A stretch of 64,000 bases of DNA, from positions 5,800,985-5,864,984 of the forward strand of contig NC_133292.1 in NCBI RefSeq assembly GCF_005239225.2. Direction: 5' to 3'. This DNA comes from Populus alba. Taxonomy: Eukaryota; Streptophyta; Magnoliopsida; Malpighiales; Salicaceae. A model generated the notes under the pieces. That model was not told the DNA's origin and ran no database searches. It saw only the letters and a list, made by a program, of their open reading frames with translations. Numbering within the stretch: position 1 is the first letter of the stretch; each line of letters opens with the position of its first letter. The position numbers were made by a program, and so were the translations under genes. This document shows positions 13,050 to 26,082 of this stretch, one piece after another.

Positions 13050-16000
13050 ATGGCAACGACAACAACATGTACTTCTACCACATCTTCCTTCATGCCAACG
13101 TACGCCACCTCCACAGTACACCCACAAGACCTTACCCCTTCTCTCCTTTCTTTTAAGCCCCAAATATTCTCTGTCTGCCCATTGATCTCAGACAGGAAAT
13201 CAAGCAATAGGATCAACTTTTATAGCCAAAAAGAGGCAAAGTATAGACCTTGCAGAGTGGTTGTGGCTGCTTCTTTGGATGCAGAGGCGGAGGTGGGTGA
13301 GGAGGTGGAAGAGACAGAGGGAGAAGGAGGTGGTGTGGCAACTGCTACAGTTACTCCTACTAAGCCTAAGAAAGGGAAGGCTGCGTTGCCTTTAAAGAGA
13401 GACAGAGTATGTGTGTTCTTGTTTGCGTGTTTTGTCAATGAGTTTTGGCTTTTTATGGTGATTTTATCTGTGGGTTTGGAGGGTTTGCGCTTTGGTTTAA
13501 GAATTTAGCAGGTTACGTGCTTAAAAGTTATTGCTTTGGAAGAGAGACTGAGAATTTTGATTGATTGATTTGAAGAATTGATTTAAGTTCTAGTTACTAT
13601 TTTGAATATTCTTTTTAGTAGTAGAAGTAATTCACTATGAAGAAAGTGAGACTACTGGTTTTTACTGGATTTAGCTTCTACTGAACTCTAGTCTAACAAA
13701 TTGTTGAATAGATTTTAGAGTTGGCATAGTCCGACTATTCACTTGGTTTGAGTTTGAAGTGCATAGTTTTTGTCATTTTTCAAGATTATTATGTTGCTAG
13801 AATTCAGCTTTCTGTCCTTTTATTGGAAATGCCAGACAAGGTCTAAGAGATTCTTGGAAATTCAAAAATTGAGGGAAACAAAAAAGGAGTACGACCTGGG
13901 GACAGCAATATCTATGCTAAAGAAAACAGCAAACACAAAGTTTGTTGAAAGTGTTGAAGCTCATTTTCGTCTTAACATCGATCCCAAATATAACGACCAA
14001 CAGCTGAGAGCAACAGTGAGTTATAACTTTCATGGATTATAAAAAGTTATACACATGGCTTAATCAACTGTTTGCTTAATCAACCGTTAAAATTCCCCCC
14101 CCCCCTCACTCTTTGCATAGGTAAATTTGCCCAAGGGAACAGGACAAACTGTTAAAGTTGCAGTGCTCACCCAAGGTAATTGCTCTTTCAGACTTCACCA
14201 ATTATGAGTTTGTGTATTTAGAAGGCAAGCTGTCATTGTTAATCAGTTTCAGTTCTTTATCTTCTAATTTGTGGAAAACATGAACATTGAGGAGAGACTT
14301 TGTGCAACAAAAATAAAAATAAAAATAAAATCAGTTTGTGGATTGGTTGTAACTTACAGAAGACAATCTGGATCAATAACTCTAGGGATGATAGACACAA
14401 ACAGACATAAATGAGGGTCAACCTTGCAACGACATTTTTGTTGTATTATTTTATTATCCCATTTGAGTTCATTATAGGCTGAAAGTTGTTCCAATTATTT
14501 ATTGGTCATTGGTTGAAGGAGCCATAACAATTTTAATGCATGCCTGGACTAAAGAGTTCAAATACAAAGCCTGTGGATTGTGATGCACAATTGGACTGTT
14601 GTTATATGAAAATTGGTAGCCGTATCTATAGGATTCAAATATATGCCAGTGTTCAAAGAAAGTATGCTGTGCCTAAACATTGATATTTGAGTAATAGTTA
14701 TTCCTCCCAGGTGCAAACTTGAAGATAAGCATGGGTGTTAGGTCTGATTAGGGAAATGATTGAATGGTTGTGCTGGGTTCCTGTTCTGTTTTCTTTCTTT
14801 CTTCTTTTCGAGGTAATTGGGTGATGGATGTGGTTGTGCTGCTATAGTGCCAATTTATGTGAAATATCGAAGTCAAGTGCAATTTTATGTGAAATATTAA
14901 GTCGATTATCTTTTGGGAAGTTTTTCTTGTTGTGTAATCTTCCGTATAAAAATTTGGGAAACTTTGGGTTTAGGTGTTTATTGACATGAGCATATAGTTG
15001 TTGGGAAAAGGTGGTTTCTGGAGGTTCCAGTGGAGCTTTTGCTTCACTGGGAATTTTGTTGAATGGTTTGCGTGGTAGATGGTGTTTGGAGAGGTTGCTC
15101 CTTTTTCTAGAATTTTTTCTTTCATACTTGATGGTTTCATGATCTGAAGAAAGAAGAAACGCTCATCTGGCAAGAAGTCTTCCCCAGGGACACTGTCTTG
15201 ATAATAAATGTTTCTTCACTTATTTGGTGGTTTTGTTTGGTATTGATTGTAGACTTTCCTACTAAGTTGCGGTGGTTCTTAACTAGTAAATGTGCCGCAT
15301 GCTATTAAAACTTGAATCCTGCCTATTCAGTAGATTTCCATGGCAGGCAAGATTGTTTCTCTCAGGTCTATTTAACTTAGATTCTTCATACTCCTGTCAA
15401 AGAGGATGTTTTTACTCTTGTTATTTGAGTCCATGGAAGAAAGAGAGTTGAGGGGTGATTGCTGGGGGTGTGGTCTCTGAAGAGAGGAGAGAAAGTTCGA
15501 GCTTTTACAATATCTTCCATGCGGTGAAAGTTTTGAGCATCCTGAATTTCTGGAAATTGTAATATGGAGTTTCAGATGTCCAACTATTGTGCTGACTGTT
15601 AATTATTTCAGGGTTCTGCTTTTAGTTGATTGTTATACCATCTGTCCCTTGAACATGCCATGCCTCTCTCTCTCTCTCTCCTCCCTCCTCTGGAAAACAA
15701 GAGTTAATTTTGTTCTTTCACATCACACCAAAAACTAGCTTGTTTTTCTGTCTTGTATGTTCATCCAGAGTAAGTCCAGATGATTAGCAATTTTATATTG
15801 TTATTTACTGTGAAATGAATATTTTTAGATCCTTTGTACCAGTCATAACCCCCCTCCCCTTCCCCTTGAAATCATCATAATGTGAGGCAGAGATTTGCAG
15901 GTGAAAAGTTCGATGAAGCAAAAAATGCAGGAGCAGATTTGGTTGGTGGTGAGGACCTGATACAACAAATAAAGGGAGGATTTATGCAGTTTGATAAATT

Positions 16001-17710
16001 AATTGCATCTCCAGATATGATGCCTAAGGTGTTGCTTTGCTATCTTTTCATTGTTTAATATTTTAATGGCATCCATGCATGTGCACTGAATTCCTAATAT
16101 CTGTAAGATACAATTCCTCAATCCTGTGTAAATATGTTTGAGGGACCAGTAAATTTGAAAATCTAACCATTTTATTTTCTTTCTGTATTCAAATCTTTGT
16201 TTTGAGATGCTTTCCTATCGATAGCACTTTTAATATTACTATTTACACTCCACAACATGCAAGCATTTTCTTGCCCCCCCCAAAAAAAAAAATGACAAAA
16301 AAAAGAAAGAAAGGGAAGTATTTGTTTGTCACTTGGGTCGTCAAATGATATTAAGTTATATTATGCAGCCTCTTAATGTATGGTTTTGGAGTACAATGTG
16401 CTGTTTAATGAAGGATGCAACAGTTTTCTCTCTACAAAATTTTTGGATGCACTTATAGCATCACTAACAACCTGCTAGCAATTGGAAGTCATGCCGGTCA
16501 GTTGTCATTGACAGCTTTGAATTTACAGTTGGATTTGATTTTATTATCATACTTCTTTATCAACAATTGATTCTGCTATATTCAAGAAAAATGTCTTTTT
16601 TGGTTGTATGAACTACAGTTAGATTGGATATTTTACTTACTTTGGGGATTTAAGCTTAGAAAATGCATCATGGTTGTTGCTCCTAAAGTTACGTAAAAAG
16701 GACACTCCCACTTGGAACTGTTTCAATTTATGATGTGATTATGGTTTTGTGCTGTAAACTTTGACCGATCAGACAAATAGTATTGTCTTATACTTGTATC
16801 ACTTTGTTCCTTGCATCAGGTTGCCAGCTTAGGTAAGATTCTAGGACCACGAGGACTCATGCCAAATCCAAAAGCTGGTACTGTTACAACTGACATACCT
16901 CAGGTAATGGCCTCGTCCCCAAACCCCTACCCCACCCTCTGAGTTGGATTTATCATTTTCTCAACCTTCAAGTGGTTTTTCGTAGCGTCCTCCTACACCT
17001 TCCATTGGATACAAGTTCTTGTGAAAGCATGCATCGCATAAGATGCAAAAGGAATAATGGAAACAAATCAGAAATGATATAGTAGAGTTTACTCAATCAT
17101 TCTACATTTAGCCTGTAATTGGACATATGTAAACTTACCAAATACTGCAAAAATATAGTTGCACTCTTATCACCATTGTGAGTGTTAAGCATGTACCAAC
17201 AGACAAGAGTAGAACTTAATGCATTGAGTGATCGTATTTCATTATACAGATTTTTAGTAGCACTTATGATGTGGCCGCTACCAATTATTATCTTGCATAA
17301 TGAAATGGATTGATCAAATGCATTTCAGGCAATAGCTGAATTCAAAAGGGGGAAAGTTGAGTACAGAGCAGATAAAACTGGGATTGTTCACATACCTTTC
17401 GGGAAAGCTGATTTCTCAGAGGAAGACCTCCTTGTAAACTTGCTAGCTGCGGTAGTATGTTCCAAAATTGACCCTCCTTTCACCTTATATATGTGCATTT
17501 CCTTTTTTTTTGGGGTTCGCGGACGCCAAGATGGTTTTCATAGCAATAATCACATGCCATCTTAATGTGCAGAAATCAGCTGAAGCAAACAAGCCATCAG
17601 GTGCAAAGGGGGTGTACTGGAAAAGCGCACATATATGCTCATCAATGGGGCCTTCCATTCGGTTGAATACAAGGGAGATGCTCGAATACAAGCTTCCATC
17701 GAATGTTTGA
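13050..17710 (+). CDS. RPL1: Plastid 50S ribosomal protein L1 (bL1c)
   Basis: This is a nuclear-encoded protein of the plastid large ribosomal subunit (L1 stalk). Seven exons, 13050-13406, 13836-14015, 14121-14175, 15901-16028, 16820-16903, 17329-17454 and 17573-17710, join to 355 residues. The first 75 or so residues are Ser/Thr-rich and nearly free of acid, as in a chloroplast transit peptide, and are followed by an acidic, Gly-rich linker (about 76-105). The L1 domain starts with [11 protein letters not shown]. It includes [37 protein letters not shown] and the signature [19 protein letters not shown] (about 244-262), and ends [19 protein letters not shown]. Intron 3 is long (1.7 kb). All junctions keep frame and no defects are seen. 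Confidence 0.95.
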
Positions 17711-18960
17711 ATGTAATTAACTCCTGTAAATGATGTCAAGTATCTCTTTCCGAGCTTGCCAGTGTCCAGTAAAGATGTTAGGTGAGGTAGGATGAAGAGA
17801 GGTGACCTTGATTGTTGCTTATGGATGAAATTGACATACTCGTTGCATGGTCTTCCTCTGCAGACTCGGGAAATCTTTTATGACAATGATGGTCAATATC
17901 TTTATATTTAATTATCATCAGCTTTTGGCCCTCGCTACGCATTTCAAATTGCTAGTTCTTATCGAGGCACAATGGTTAAGCATTTTTTGCCACTGTTTTC
18001 CTGTTTTCCTGTTTTCTGTGGCAGGATTTCTTGAATGCTGTAGCTGTACCGATGAGAATGCTAATTTGCAATCTCTTTTTATTTCAATCTTGAGCGTTTA
18101 ATTTGTTTCTTTGTATGTTCGATGAGCAACTGCATATAGGCTGTTGAAGGGAAGATCAGGGATTATATTCATTTCAGTCGAATTTTAATTGATCCCAAGA
18201 ACGAAATATATCAACAGTAACATTTGAACATTGATTTTATCTCGGACAACATAGAATGCAAAGATATTAAAATGCACAGGAACTCACTTTCCTTAATTTA
18301 ATATATTAACATATCTGGGGAAGAAGTTTCTGATCAATATAGTTACATGAGAATCGTCCATGAAATTTGCAAACCATTTTTTTAAATAATAATATATATT
18401 TTTTAAAGTAATTACAAATACTTTCAGAGTTGTAAAACCTGATCCGATCAAATATTAAAATAATTAATAATACTAATGCAATGCATGTTATATATGAGTG
18501 GGGATGGTGGATTCTTTAATAATAAATATATCTAAATAAAATATATATTTTATTAAAATATCAAATCAGAATCCGTGACAATGTAAACTTAAATGATATT
18601 ATATTATTAATCATTGGAAATAATCACGAAAACAACTGACTGTATCAAAATTTTAATTTTAATGCAGCTTGAAACTTTTCATGTTAATAAAAAATCCAAA
18701 ATGACTTTGGAAAGCTGTAACAGATCCGTTGCAACTAGTTTACCATAGAAAACAAGAGAAAAATCTTCAAATTTTCAAAAGAAAAGAAAAGGAGTGAAGT
18801 ATATTGTCTTTTATAAGAAGACAAGCATGGTTGAAAGATATCAAGAAACAAATATCTACGAGAAGTTGTCAGCCCCCACATTCTTGGTTTAGAACCTCTA
18901 TCTTCCACTCCTACTTTAAATTATAATGACTTGTCAAACGCACACACCCCTATTTTTTCC
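17711..18960. other. Intergenic: 3' region of L1c, promoter region of SIGD
   Basis: The first few hundred bases are probably L1c 3' UTR. The rest is AT-rich spacer without a supported gene. Open frames near 17847 have no homologue I recognise. Confidence 0.5.
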
Positions 18961-21900
18961 ATGGCTATCATCACCACCATATGCTCATCATCCACAACCA
19001 TTTTCTCAGCTATCCCATCTCTCAAGCATCCCCTCTCTCATCAATCACCACCGCCTACCTCTTCTCCTCCCTCCTTTAAGCTTGGTGTATCTTCAATCTC
19101 CAATGAAGCAGAACTCGACATTGGAAATGCAACCGAGACTGTGGCTTTGAGTTCTTGGACTGGAGGGGAGGTTTTGTTTGATGGAGAAAGCGATAATGGT
19201 GGTCTAAAAGCGAGGAGGAAGAGGAGGAGGAAGAGAAGAAAAGGGCTTGCTCAGTCTCTGGTTGTAGATGATGGGGAGAGGGATGTTGGTCATGAATACA
19301 AGAGAGTGATTCTTGAGTCTGTGAAGAGAGGGTACTTGAGCCCAAAAGAGGAAGCAGAGTTTTCTATGTGTCTCAAGGTATGTTTAAAGTGATTTCTTTG
19401 TTCTTTGTATTTGGACAATTGAATGCTAGGTTCAGTAGGTTTTATTGTGTAGCTGTATTTCTTAGAATTATATGTCAACAATGAAGGCCAAAAGCAATCG
19501 CGAAGTATTCAAAAGGTAATTTGGCAGCGTATGAATGGCTACTCTCTTCAGTTCATGGTTAAGTTCAACTTGCTACCATCCATTCAAGTATTGAATTAAA
19601 ATCTGATTATTATCACATTATGAAAGATAATTTTCTGCTGTAGTTGAGCAATCAAAGAAATGCCATCAAACTCTCCGTACTCGTCCAATTTCATCAAATT
19701 ATGAACCCTGTCTGTCTGATTCTGCCATACGCTACCGATGGGCCTCGGATGGCCTGGTATTGAAATTATGATGGAGACCACATGAGACTGCTGATAACAA
19801 ATTAGCAAGTGTACTGTTGTCACTATGAACCATGGAAACTATGAAGCAATGGACTAAAAACATCAGGCTATTTTAATATGTTTATGCTCTTTCATCGAAT
19901 CAGTTCACCTTAAAACTAGTCTTGACTGCCAAATACTACTGCATAATCTTATTGGTTAATGGCTGCCTGCTTCTACTTTACCTGAATACGTGTATACCAT
20001 ATTTCATTTGGCCGGTTCTTCTTCCAAGTAATATCAAGGAGCTTCCATAGTTTATCGGTTTGATTGAAATTTTAGATACCTAAAGCAGAGATGTCTAATG
20101 CTGAAAATTTTATTCCCAGTGCTCCGTTTGTTATCAGCTTTTCTTGCTCATTTCAAATTTATTATATCAAATATCCAATTTCTTGAAATTAACAGCATGA
20201 AGCAAGAATAGAAGCAGCAAGAAGAAGAATTGGAGAAGTTCAAGAGCTTGATCCAACCTCAAAGCAGTTGGCCAAGGCCCTACGGATGGAAAAGAATAAT
20301 GTAGATAATGTATTGTGTAAGGGAAGAGAATCTCGAGAAAAGATAATTCGCAGCTACCGCAGGCTTGTTGTCTCCATTGCCACAAATTATCAAGACAAAG
20401 GATTGAGCCTACAAGACCTTATTCAGGTTCTTAATACCAGTAGGTCCACTTTAATTTCCTTCCAATGGTGTGCTAATAAACAAGATTTTTATGTAGCAGG
20501 AAGGGAGCATTGGCCTTCTTCGAGGGGCAGAGAGATTTGATCCACAGAGAGGATATAAGCTATCAACATATGTTTACTGGTGGATTAAAGAAGCCATCCT
20601 TACAGCGATATCAAACAACACTAGAATGGTTAGATTACCGGTGAGGACCAACATTAGTAATTTCTTGCTCCTTCACCAGTGATTCCTCATTTGTATTCAA
20701 GAAAATCTCCAAGCACTCCATTCAGTTGGAGATGATCTAAATTCTAACCATCGAGAAGTTTTCTTTGAGAGTCTCTAGAGACAGATTAGGATATTGTACT
20801 CTTGAAGTGGCATTAACTTGCCACTTGCAAGGTTAATATGCCTGCATAAATATATGGATATAAAAATAGATGAATGAAGAAGAGGGTGGAATTTCTTTCC
20901 AGTCTCATAAATCTGATTTCACAGTGTAATACTGCCATTTAAAAGCAACTGTTTCATTTTTGCTATGATTTTAGATAAGAGTTGGATCTAGAATACCTAG
21001 TCTCACTTCCTGCCTGAATTGCACTCTAATAGGACATCCTTTTTTTCCTTTTGTTTTTCTAATTTGTAATGTAAATTGGTGCTTCAAGTCTTCATGGTTT
21101 AAGATCTTACAAGCATGATGATCCATTGTCCTTGCAACTTCAGGCGTATTATAATGTGGCACCTTTTCCCCTTGCTCATCCTATCTTACAGGCTTACAAG
21201 TATTTTTTCAGTAGGTTAGAAGATTGGCTGTGACATACATGCTCATTGTTCATGCAGATTGATATGGCATCTTGCTCACAGAGTGTTCTAATTAGTTTGG
21301 GATCCTATGATGAATTTTCATCTTTCAAAAATATCAATTTGTTTCCTGTTTCTTTACTGTAGAGTAGAATGATTTTCAGGAGATAAGCTGGTAATTAGTA
21401 TGTATGATTAGCTTGATATGTGTAGAGAAGATGGTGGATGCTGGTGGCAAAAATTGCAGGAGCTAACAATGATTTGAGAAACAAATTAAGGCGGCCACCA
21501 TCCTATGATGAGATTGCCGAAGTGCTCAACATGAAAGTTTCCACAGTGAGGCTTGGTTTTGAGAGGGGTAGAACCCCAATTTCATTGGACCAAGCAGTAT
21601 TGGGTCAAAATAGCTTGACACTCCAGGTATGAATACTCTTTGGTTTTTAAATTTCAATATCAATGAAAACTTGACACTAGCTTCTTAAATTTGTAAATTG
21701 AAGTTCTCTTTAGTGGTCGATTGATCAAGGGTGATCATGTTAGTTGAAGTGTGGTCATTAATCTTCTGATGCAAGTCAGAATCATGGGTTGTTTTAGCTC
21801 CAAGGCCAAAGTTCACGAGTCTGTCCAAATCACAACTTTTATGAGTTTTCTTGAATTAATAGGCAGATAAGCAGTTGGATTTTGTACTGAAATCGGAGGG

Positions 21901-22537
21901 AACACCTCCCCTCCCCCATTTGAAGGCTACCTGCAAAAATGAAAAGGGACATGACAGATTTTATGAGGCTCTTGAATTTACGAGACCGATCCTGTGAAGT
22001 CAGGGCAAGTGGTGGCTTCAAACAAACCTTGAACATGGCTCAACCCATAAACGATATTATTACTGAAAAAGGTTTTTTCCAAGCAGAGCATGCTTGATTT
22101 GAGATGATTCCTTATTCTAGGAAACATGCCAAGAATCCTGATAGGTTTGCTAAAAACTCACCCCAGTCTGGGACCTGCAGTTACAGGATCTTGAGGCAAT
22201 AAGAATCTGTTGTATACAATAAACTAATCTTAAACTCAATTGACTTATGTGGCAGGAGATCATACCAGGGCCGGATGAAACAATACCAGAAAACATGGTT
22301 AAAAGAGAGTTGTTGAAGCAAGAGTTGGAGAAACTATTCCAGACAGTACTTACAGAAAGAGAAGCACATATATTGAGATTACACTACGGGCTAAATGGAC
22401 AGACGCCGCAGTCCTGTGAGGAAATAGGAAGACTAGTGAAGCTGTCAAGGGAGAGGGTTCGACAGATTATCTGCACTGCACTATCAAAATTAAGACATAA
22501 AGAAATAGTGGAACCTTTGAAGGCATACGCTGTATAG
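18961..22537 (+). CDS. SIGD: Plastid RNA polymerase sigma factor D (SIG4 type)
   Basis: This is a sigma-70 family factor that directs the plastid-encoded RNA polymerase to promoters; in Arabidopsis SIG4 is linked to plastid ndhF transcription. Five exons, 18961-19377, 20196-20426, 20500-20640, 21426-21626 and 22256-22537, give 423 residues, close to the Arabidopsis length I recall (419). Residues 1-50 are Ser/Thr/Pro-rich like a transit peptide. An Arg/Lys patch lies near 83-93. Sigma region 2 starts at about 192 ([17 protein letters not shown]) and runs through [20 protein letters not shown]. Region 3 contains [17 protein letters not shown]. Region 4 starts at about 362 ([17 protein letters not shown]), with the helix-turn-helix [17 protein letters not shown]. 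The Met at 18961 is preferred over the in-frame Met at 18931 because it begins the transit-like sequence. The exon 3/4 border (RLP then [10 protein letters not shown]) is the least certain junction. The UPF0114 gene follows, as in the Arabidopsis order I recall. Confidence 0.9.
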
Positions 22538-23051
22538 AAGACTCCATTTTTCATAAGCACAACCTGTGAAGATAAATTTGAAAGAGCAAAGGCAGAAAGA
22601 TTTGTGCATTTTTTTCCATGTATTAAATATTCAAGCAAATATCTGCTAGGAACGAGACATATGACTGTTCATATTCTTTCAATGATATGATCATTTACCA
22701 TTAGAGATGAAATGTAACTGTATATCATGACGACTGTCTCATATATGGGAGATTAAGCTGGATTTCCTCCTTTCCACTCTTTTTTTGGGGGGTCTAAGAG
22801 TTTGTTGTGCTGCAACCATTAGCAACTATACAGTAGCTCAATTATCTGAGAGCAGCCTGATTGAAGACGCTAGCTAGACAGATTTGTCGCCAGAGCCAGC
22901 TTCCCAGCACGTTTTACAGCCCCTGCTGCAGCATTTCATGATTCGCATCACGGGGACCACTTGTGATGTGCTACATGTCGGTCTTCTATATGCTGTGGGC
23001 AGGAAGATTGTTTGCATTATATTAATAATATTATCCCATAACAAGCAACAA
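22538..23051. other. 3' region of SIGD and spacer before the tRNA
   Basis: This is probably SIGD 3' UTR followed by spacer. No further gene is supported. Confidence 0.5.
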
Positions 23052-23123
23052 GCGTTTGTAGTCCAACGGTTAGGATAATTGCCTTCCAAGCAATAGACCC
23101 GGGTTCGACTCCCGGCAGACGCA
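23052..23123 (+). tRNA. tRNA-Gly (anticodon UCC)
   Basis: The 72-nt gene folds as a cloverleaf. The acceptor arm is GCGTTTG/CAGACGC with discriminator A, the anticodon loop is cTTCCaa with anticodon TCC, and the T arm is CCGGG-TTCGACT-CCCGG. The A and B boxes are intact and no intron is present. One acceptor pair is a T-G wobble, where I recall CTG/CAG in other plant copies, so this is a mild sequence variant that should still fold. Confidence 0.95.
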
Positions 23124-23133
23124 ATGCCCTTCC

Positions 23134-23144
23134 TTTTTTTTTTT
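23134..23144 (+). terminator. Pol III terminator of tRNA-Gly
   Basis: A run of eleven T residues begins ten bases after the tRNA 3' end, as expected for RNA polymerase III termination. Confidence 0.8.
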
Positions 23145-23780
23145 GGCAAATAACCAATCATCTTACCTCCTGTCCTGAAACAATTTCCCATTTCAAAAAA
23201 AAGAAGAAGAAATTGGAAAGGTTTCCTTTCATGAAGTGACAATATTTTGGGGTAGATTGATATGAGTCATAACTAGCAGTCTAGCACACAGTATTTATAG
23301 AGAAAATACATACATATGATCTTATTATTATTAATTTTTTTTTTTAATTTGAAAAAGGCACATTGAGCTGCAATATTCGTCATCTTTCCCTTGAGAATTT
23401 AGACTACTTGAACAAAAATGTTTAAACGCAATTTTTCTTCTTTCTTTTGTTGCCCCGTATTTTGGTTTAAAATTAAAAACTGAAAGTAAAAAAGGCAACC
23501 TGTCTGTGTCGACTGGTTCCTGTCTTCTGTAATAGAAATTTGGAAAAGTCCATTGTGATCTGAACGAGCATTATACTCTCAAACAAATTCGTACGTTTGC
23601 ATGTAATTACAAATCTACACACTTCACAGTTGTAAAAAAAAAAAAATCCAACACCCACTTGACTACTCACTTACAAAAAATCTAAGCTTCCAGCGAACAC
23701 TTGCACTGCTGAGGATCGGTAAACTCTCTCCCCCCTCTCTCTCTCCCCCCCCCCTCTCTCTCTCTGGCTTTCTTCAATAA
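23145..23780. other. Spacer and promoter region of the UPF0114 gene
   Basis: This is AT-rich spacer with no supported gene, ending in the pyrimidine tract described separately. Confidence 0.5.
23724..23765 (+). promoter_or_regulatory. Pyrimidine (CT/C) patch in the UPF0114 leader
   Basis: About 42 bases of uninterrupted C and T lie 16 nt upstream of the start codon. Pyrimidine patches near transcription starts are a common plant core-promoter or 5' UTR feature. The long C-run is also prone to length variation. Confidence 0.4.
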
Positions 23781-26082
23781 ATGGCTCTTTTTGCTTCCAT
23801 CTCTCCACTCTCTATATCAACTACCCAAATCCCCCGCCCTTTAAACTTTAAGAGGCGACTTTTCTGTCCCTTGGCTACTTTAAGACCACCTTCCCCTGAA
23901 TCACCACCACCACCACCAGTTTCCTCTAAGAACCACCACCCATCAAAGCCTTTGGTTGAGTCATCTAGACCTCCTTCTGATTCAGGCTTCAACTACGCCC
24001 TTGCTAATCCACCTGCCAACCGAATTGTTCAGTTCATTCGTTCCACTGAGTCAAACATTGAGAGGGTAAAAATAACAACATCCAATCTTTTTTTTTTGCT
24101 TGTCTTGCTGGAATTTGTATTCTTCCACTGTATAATTTATCTTTTTTCATTTGTTCTTAGACGTGGAAAGTTCAATTTTTTAAAAGATATTACTTGAATG
24201 CCTTTTTCTGTGATTTATGCAGTTGTTGGGCCAAATTGATTCAAAAGTAATAAGTAATGAAGGGATTTCTGCTTGTATGCTATGTAATTATAGGCAAATT
24301 TAACATTCTAATTCTGCTCAAAGCACTTGGACTTGTAATTCTGGTCTTGATGGTCTTCATTAGCTCTTCATTTCTTCAATATCTCAAGATTTTTTCCCCC
24401 TCTTTCTTTAGACATAATCAAGTCTAACAGTGCTCTTCTTTTCATGTCCATTATTATTAAACAGGCAATTTTTGACTTTCGCTTCTTGGCGCTTCTGGCT
24501 GTAGTAGGCTCACTTGCTGGTTCCCTCTTGTGCTTTCTAAATGTAATTTCTATTACCCTTCATCCATTGATATGTTGTGAAATCTTAAAGCATAAGAGTT
24601 GTATTATTTGGAAGAACGTGTAGTGGAGGTTTACTATCTTAATCAGAGGAGTTTAGAGTGTTTTATAATGGATTATGAGCGAAGAATAGTTCCTCACGAT
24701 AGCCTAACAATGCACCCAAACACTCACTTCTTGTAATCTTTTCAGGGCTGTGTTTACATTATTGATGCTTACAAAGTTTATTGGACAAGCTGTGTCAAAG
24801 GAATTCATACAGGAAAGATGGTTCTACGATTAGTTGAAGCTATTGGTGAGATGTTCTGATTTTTTGGAAGCTTTTACATGAATTATCCCTTAATGTCACT
24901 CCTCACACGAGACCTATATTTTTATCCACCAAGAAAAAATCATTGTGCTACTTACGATGAAACTGTGTTGTATAAAGGGAATTTTTAGTCTATAACATTT
25001 CGATGGCAGTTATGAGAAACAGAAGTGAACTTAACTACTTCTATGCATCTCAATTCTGTCTCATTCAGCAGAATGTCACCGTATTGCCATAGTTTTCATT
25101 TTACAATGTTTCATCCAACTTCCCATTTCCACTGTTTTAACTTAATTATTAGTTATCACAGGAGTTCAGAAATTATAACTGCTGAACTCAATTACATATA
25201 ACACTAAGAGCAAAAACAACTGCAATGGTAAGATGGTACAAAACACTCTGCGGATTTGTATGCTGTGGCCCTGCAGTCAACGTTAGCCCCATTTCAATGT
25301 CTTGTGTGTTTGAACTTCCTTATTTTTCTTCTTGTTCATTCAATTGGAATTTCATAACTCATAACTCATTATCAAGAGCTCAAACGCCGCTATCGCTGTG
25401 CATGTGTGCATGCTTTCTTAATGTGCATGTCATCACACATGATATTATGCTGTTTCGTACTCGAGCACTTGTTTGGCATCTCCAAATAATTCATTTGCCT
25501 TGGAATTTCAGTTGTAGTTAAACTTGTATCCTAATGTAATGCGTTCTGTGTAGATGTTTATCTTGCTGGGACTGTGATGCTTATATTTGGCATGGGCTTA
25601 TATGGATTATTCATCTGCAATGTTCCTCCTGATGCTCCTGCTAGTGATGATCGTGCCCTGAAAGGCTCATCCTTGTTTGGAATGTTTGCCTTGAAGGTTA
25701 ACATATAAACTTGCAAAAGCATTCTCTTATTCTCTTGCCAATATATTAGCACCTGGGTGAATCATTTCTGCAGGAGACTCCATCGAGCTCCACAATTCAT
25801 TAATCTTTTTCTTTGCTCTTCTAATTTTTAAAGTTATATAAAAAAAATTGAATGCCTTTTCTTGGTTTATAGGAAAGGCCAAAATGGATGAAAATCAGCT
25901 CACTCGATGAACTGAAGACAAAAGTGGGACATGTTATTGTCATGATTCTCTTAGTAAAGATGTTTGAGAGGAGCAAGATGGTGACGATAGCCACTGGTGT
26001 AGATCTACTAAGCTATTCTGTTTGTATTTTCTTATCATCTGCTTCTTTGTACATCCTTTCAAACCTGCACAAGTCAGAATAG
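23781..26082 (+). CDS. UPF0114 family membrane protein, predicted plastid
   Basis: This is a multi-pass membrane protein of the UPF0114 (bacterial YqhA-like) family; its function is unknown. Five exons, 23781-24065, 24465-24542, 24746-24845, 25554-25696 and 25873-26082, give 271 residues. The first 75 or so residues are rich in Ser, Pro and basic residues (MALFASISPLSIS), which fits a chloroplast transit peptide. The mature part has four hydrophobic segments: about 98-119 (RFLALLAVVGSLAGSLLCFL), 156-177 (VYLAGTVMLIFGMGLYGLFI), 220-234 (VGHVIVMILLVKMF) and 245-264 (VDLLSYSVCIFLSSASLYIL). The segment between the first two contains a conserved-looking Tyr/Trp/Cys-rich stretch. The start is supported by the transit peptide and the preceding leader. 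Its position directly behind SIGD repeats the Arabidopsis arrangement I recall. No defects are seen. Confidence 0.88.

Noticed and set aside
14970..15173. Minus-strand open frame inside L1c intron 3
   Set aside because: It lies inside a well-supported intron and has no recognisable motif.
19596..19823. Minus-strand frame with protein-like text inside SIGD intron 1
   Set aside because: The composition is suggestive, but there is no start, exon border or family match. It could be a captured gene fragment and only a translated search could tell.
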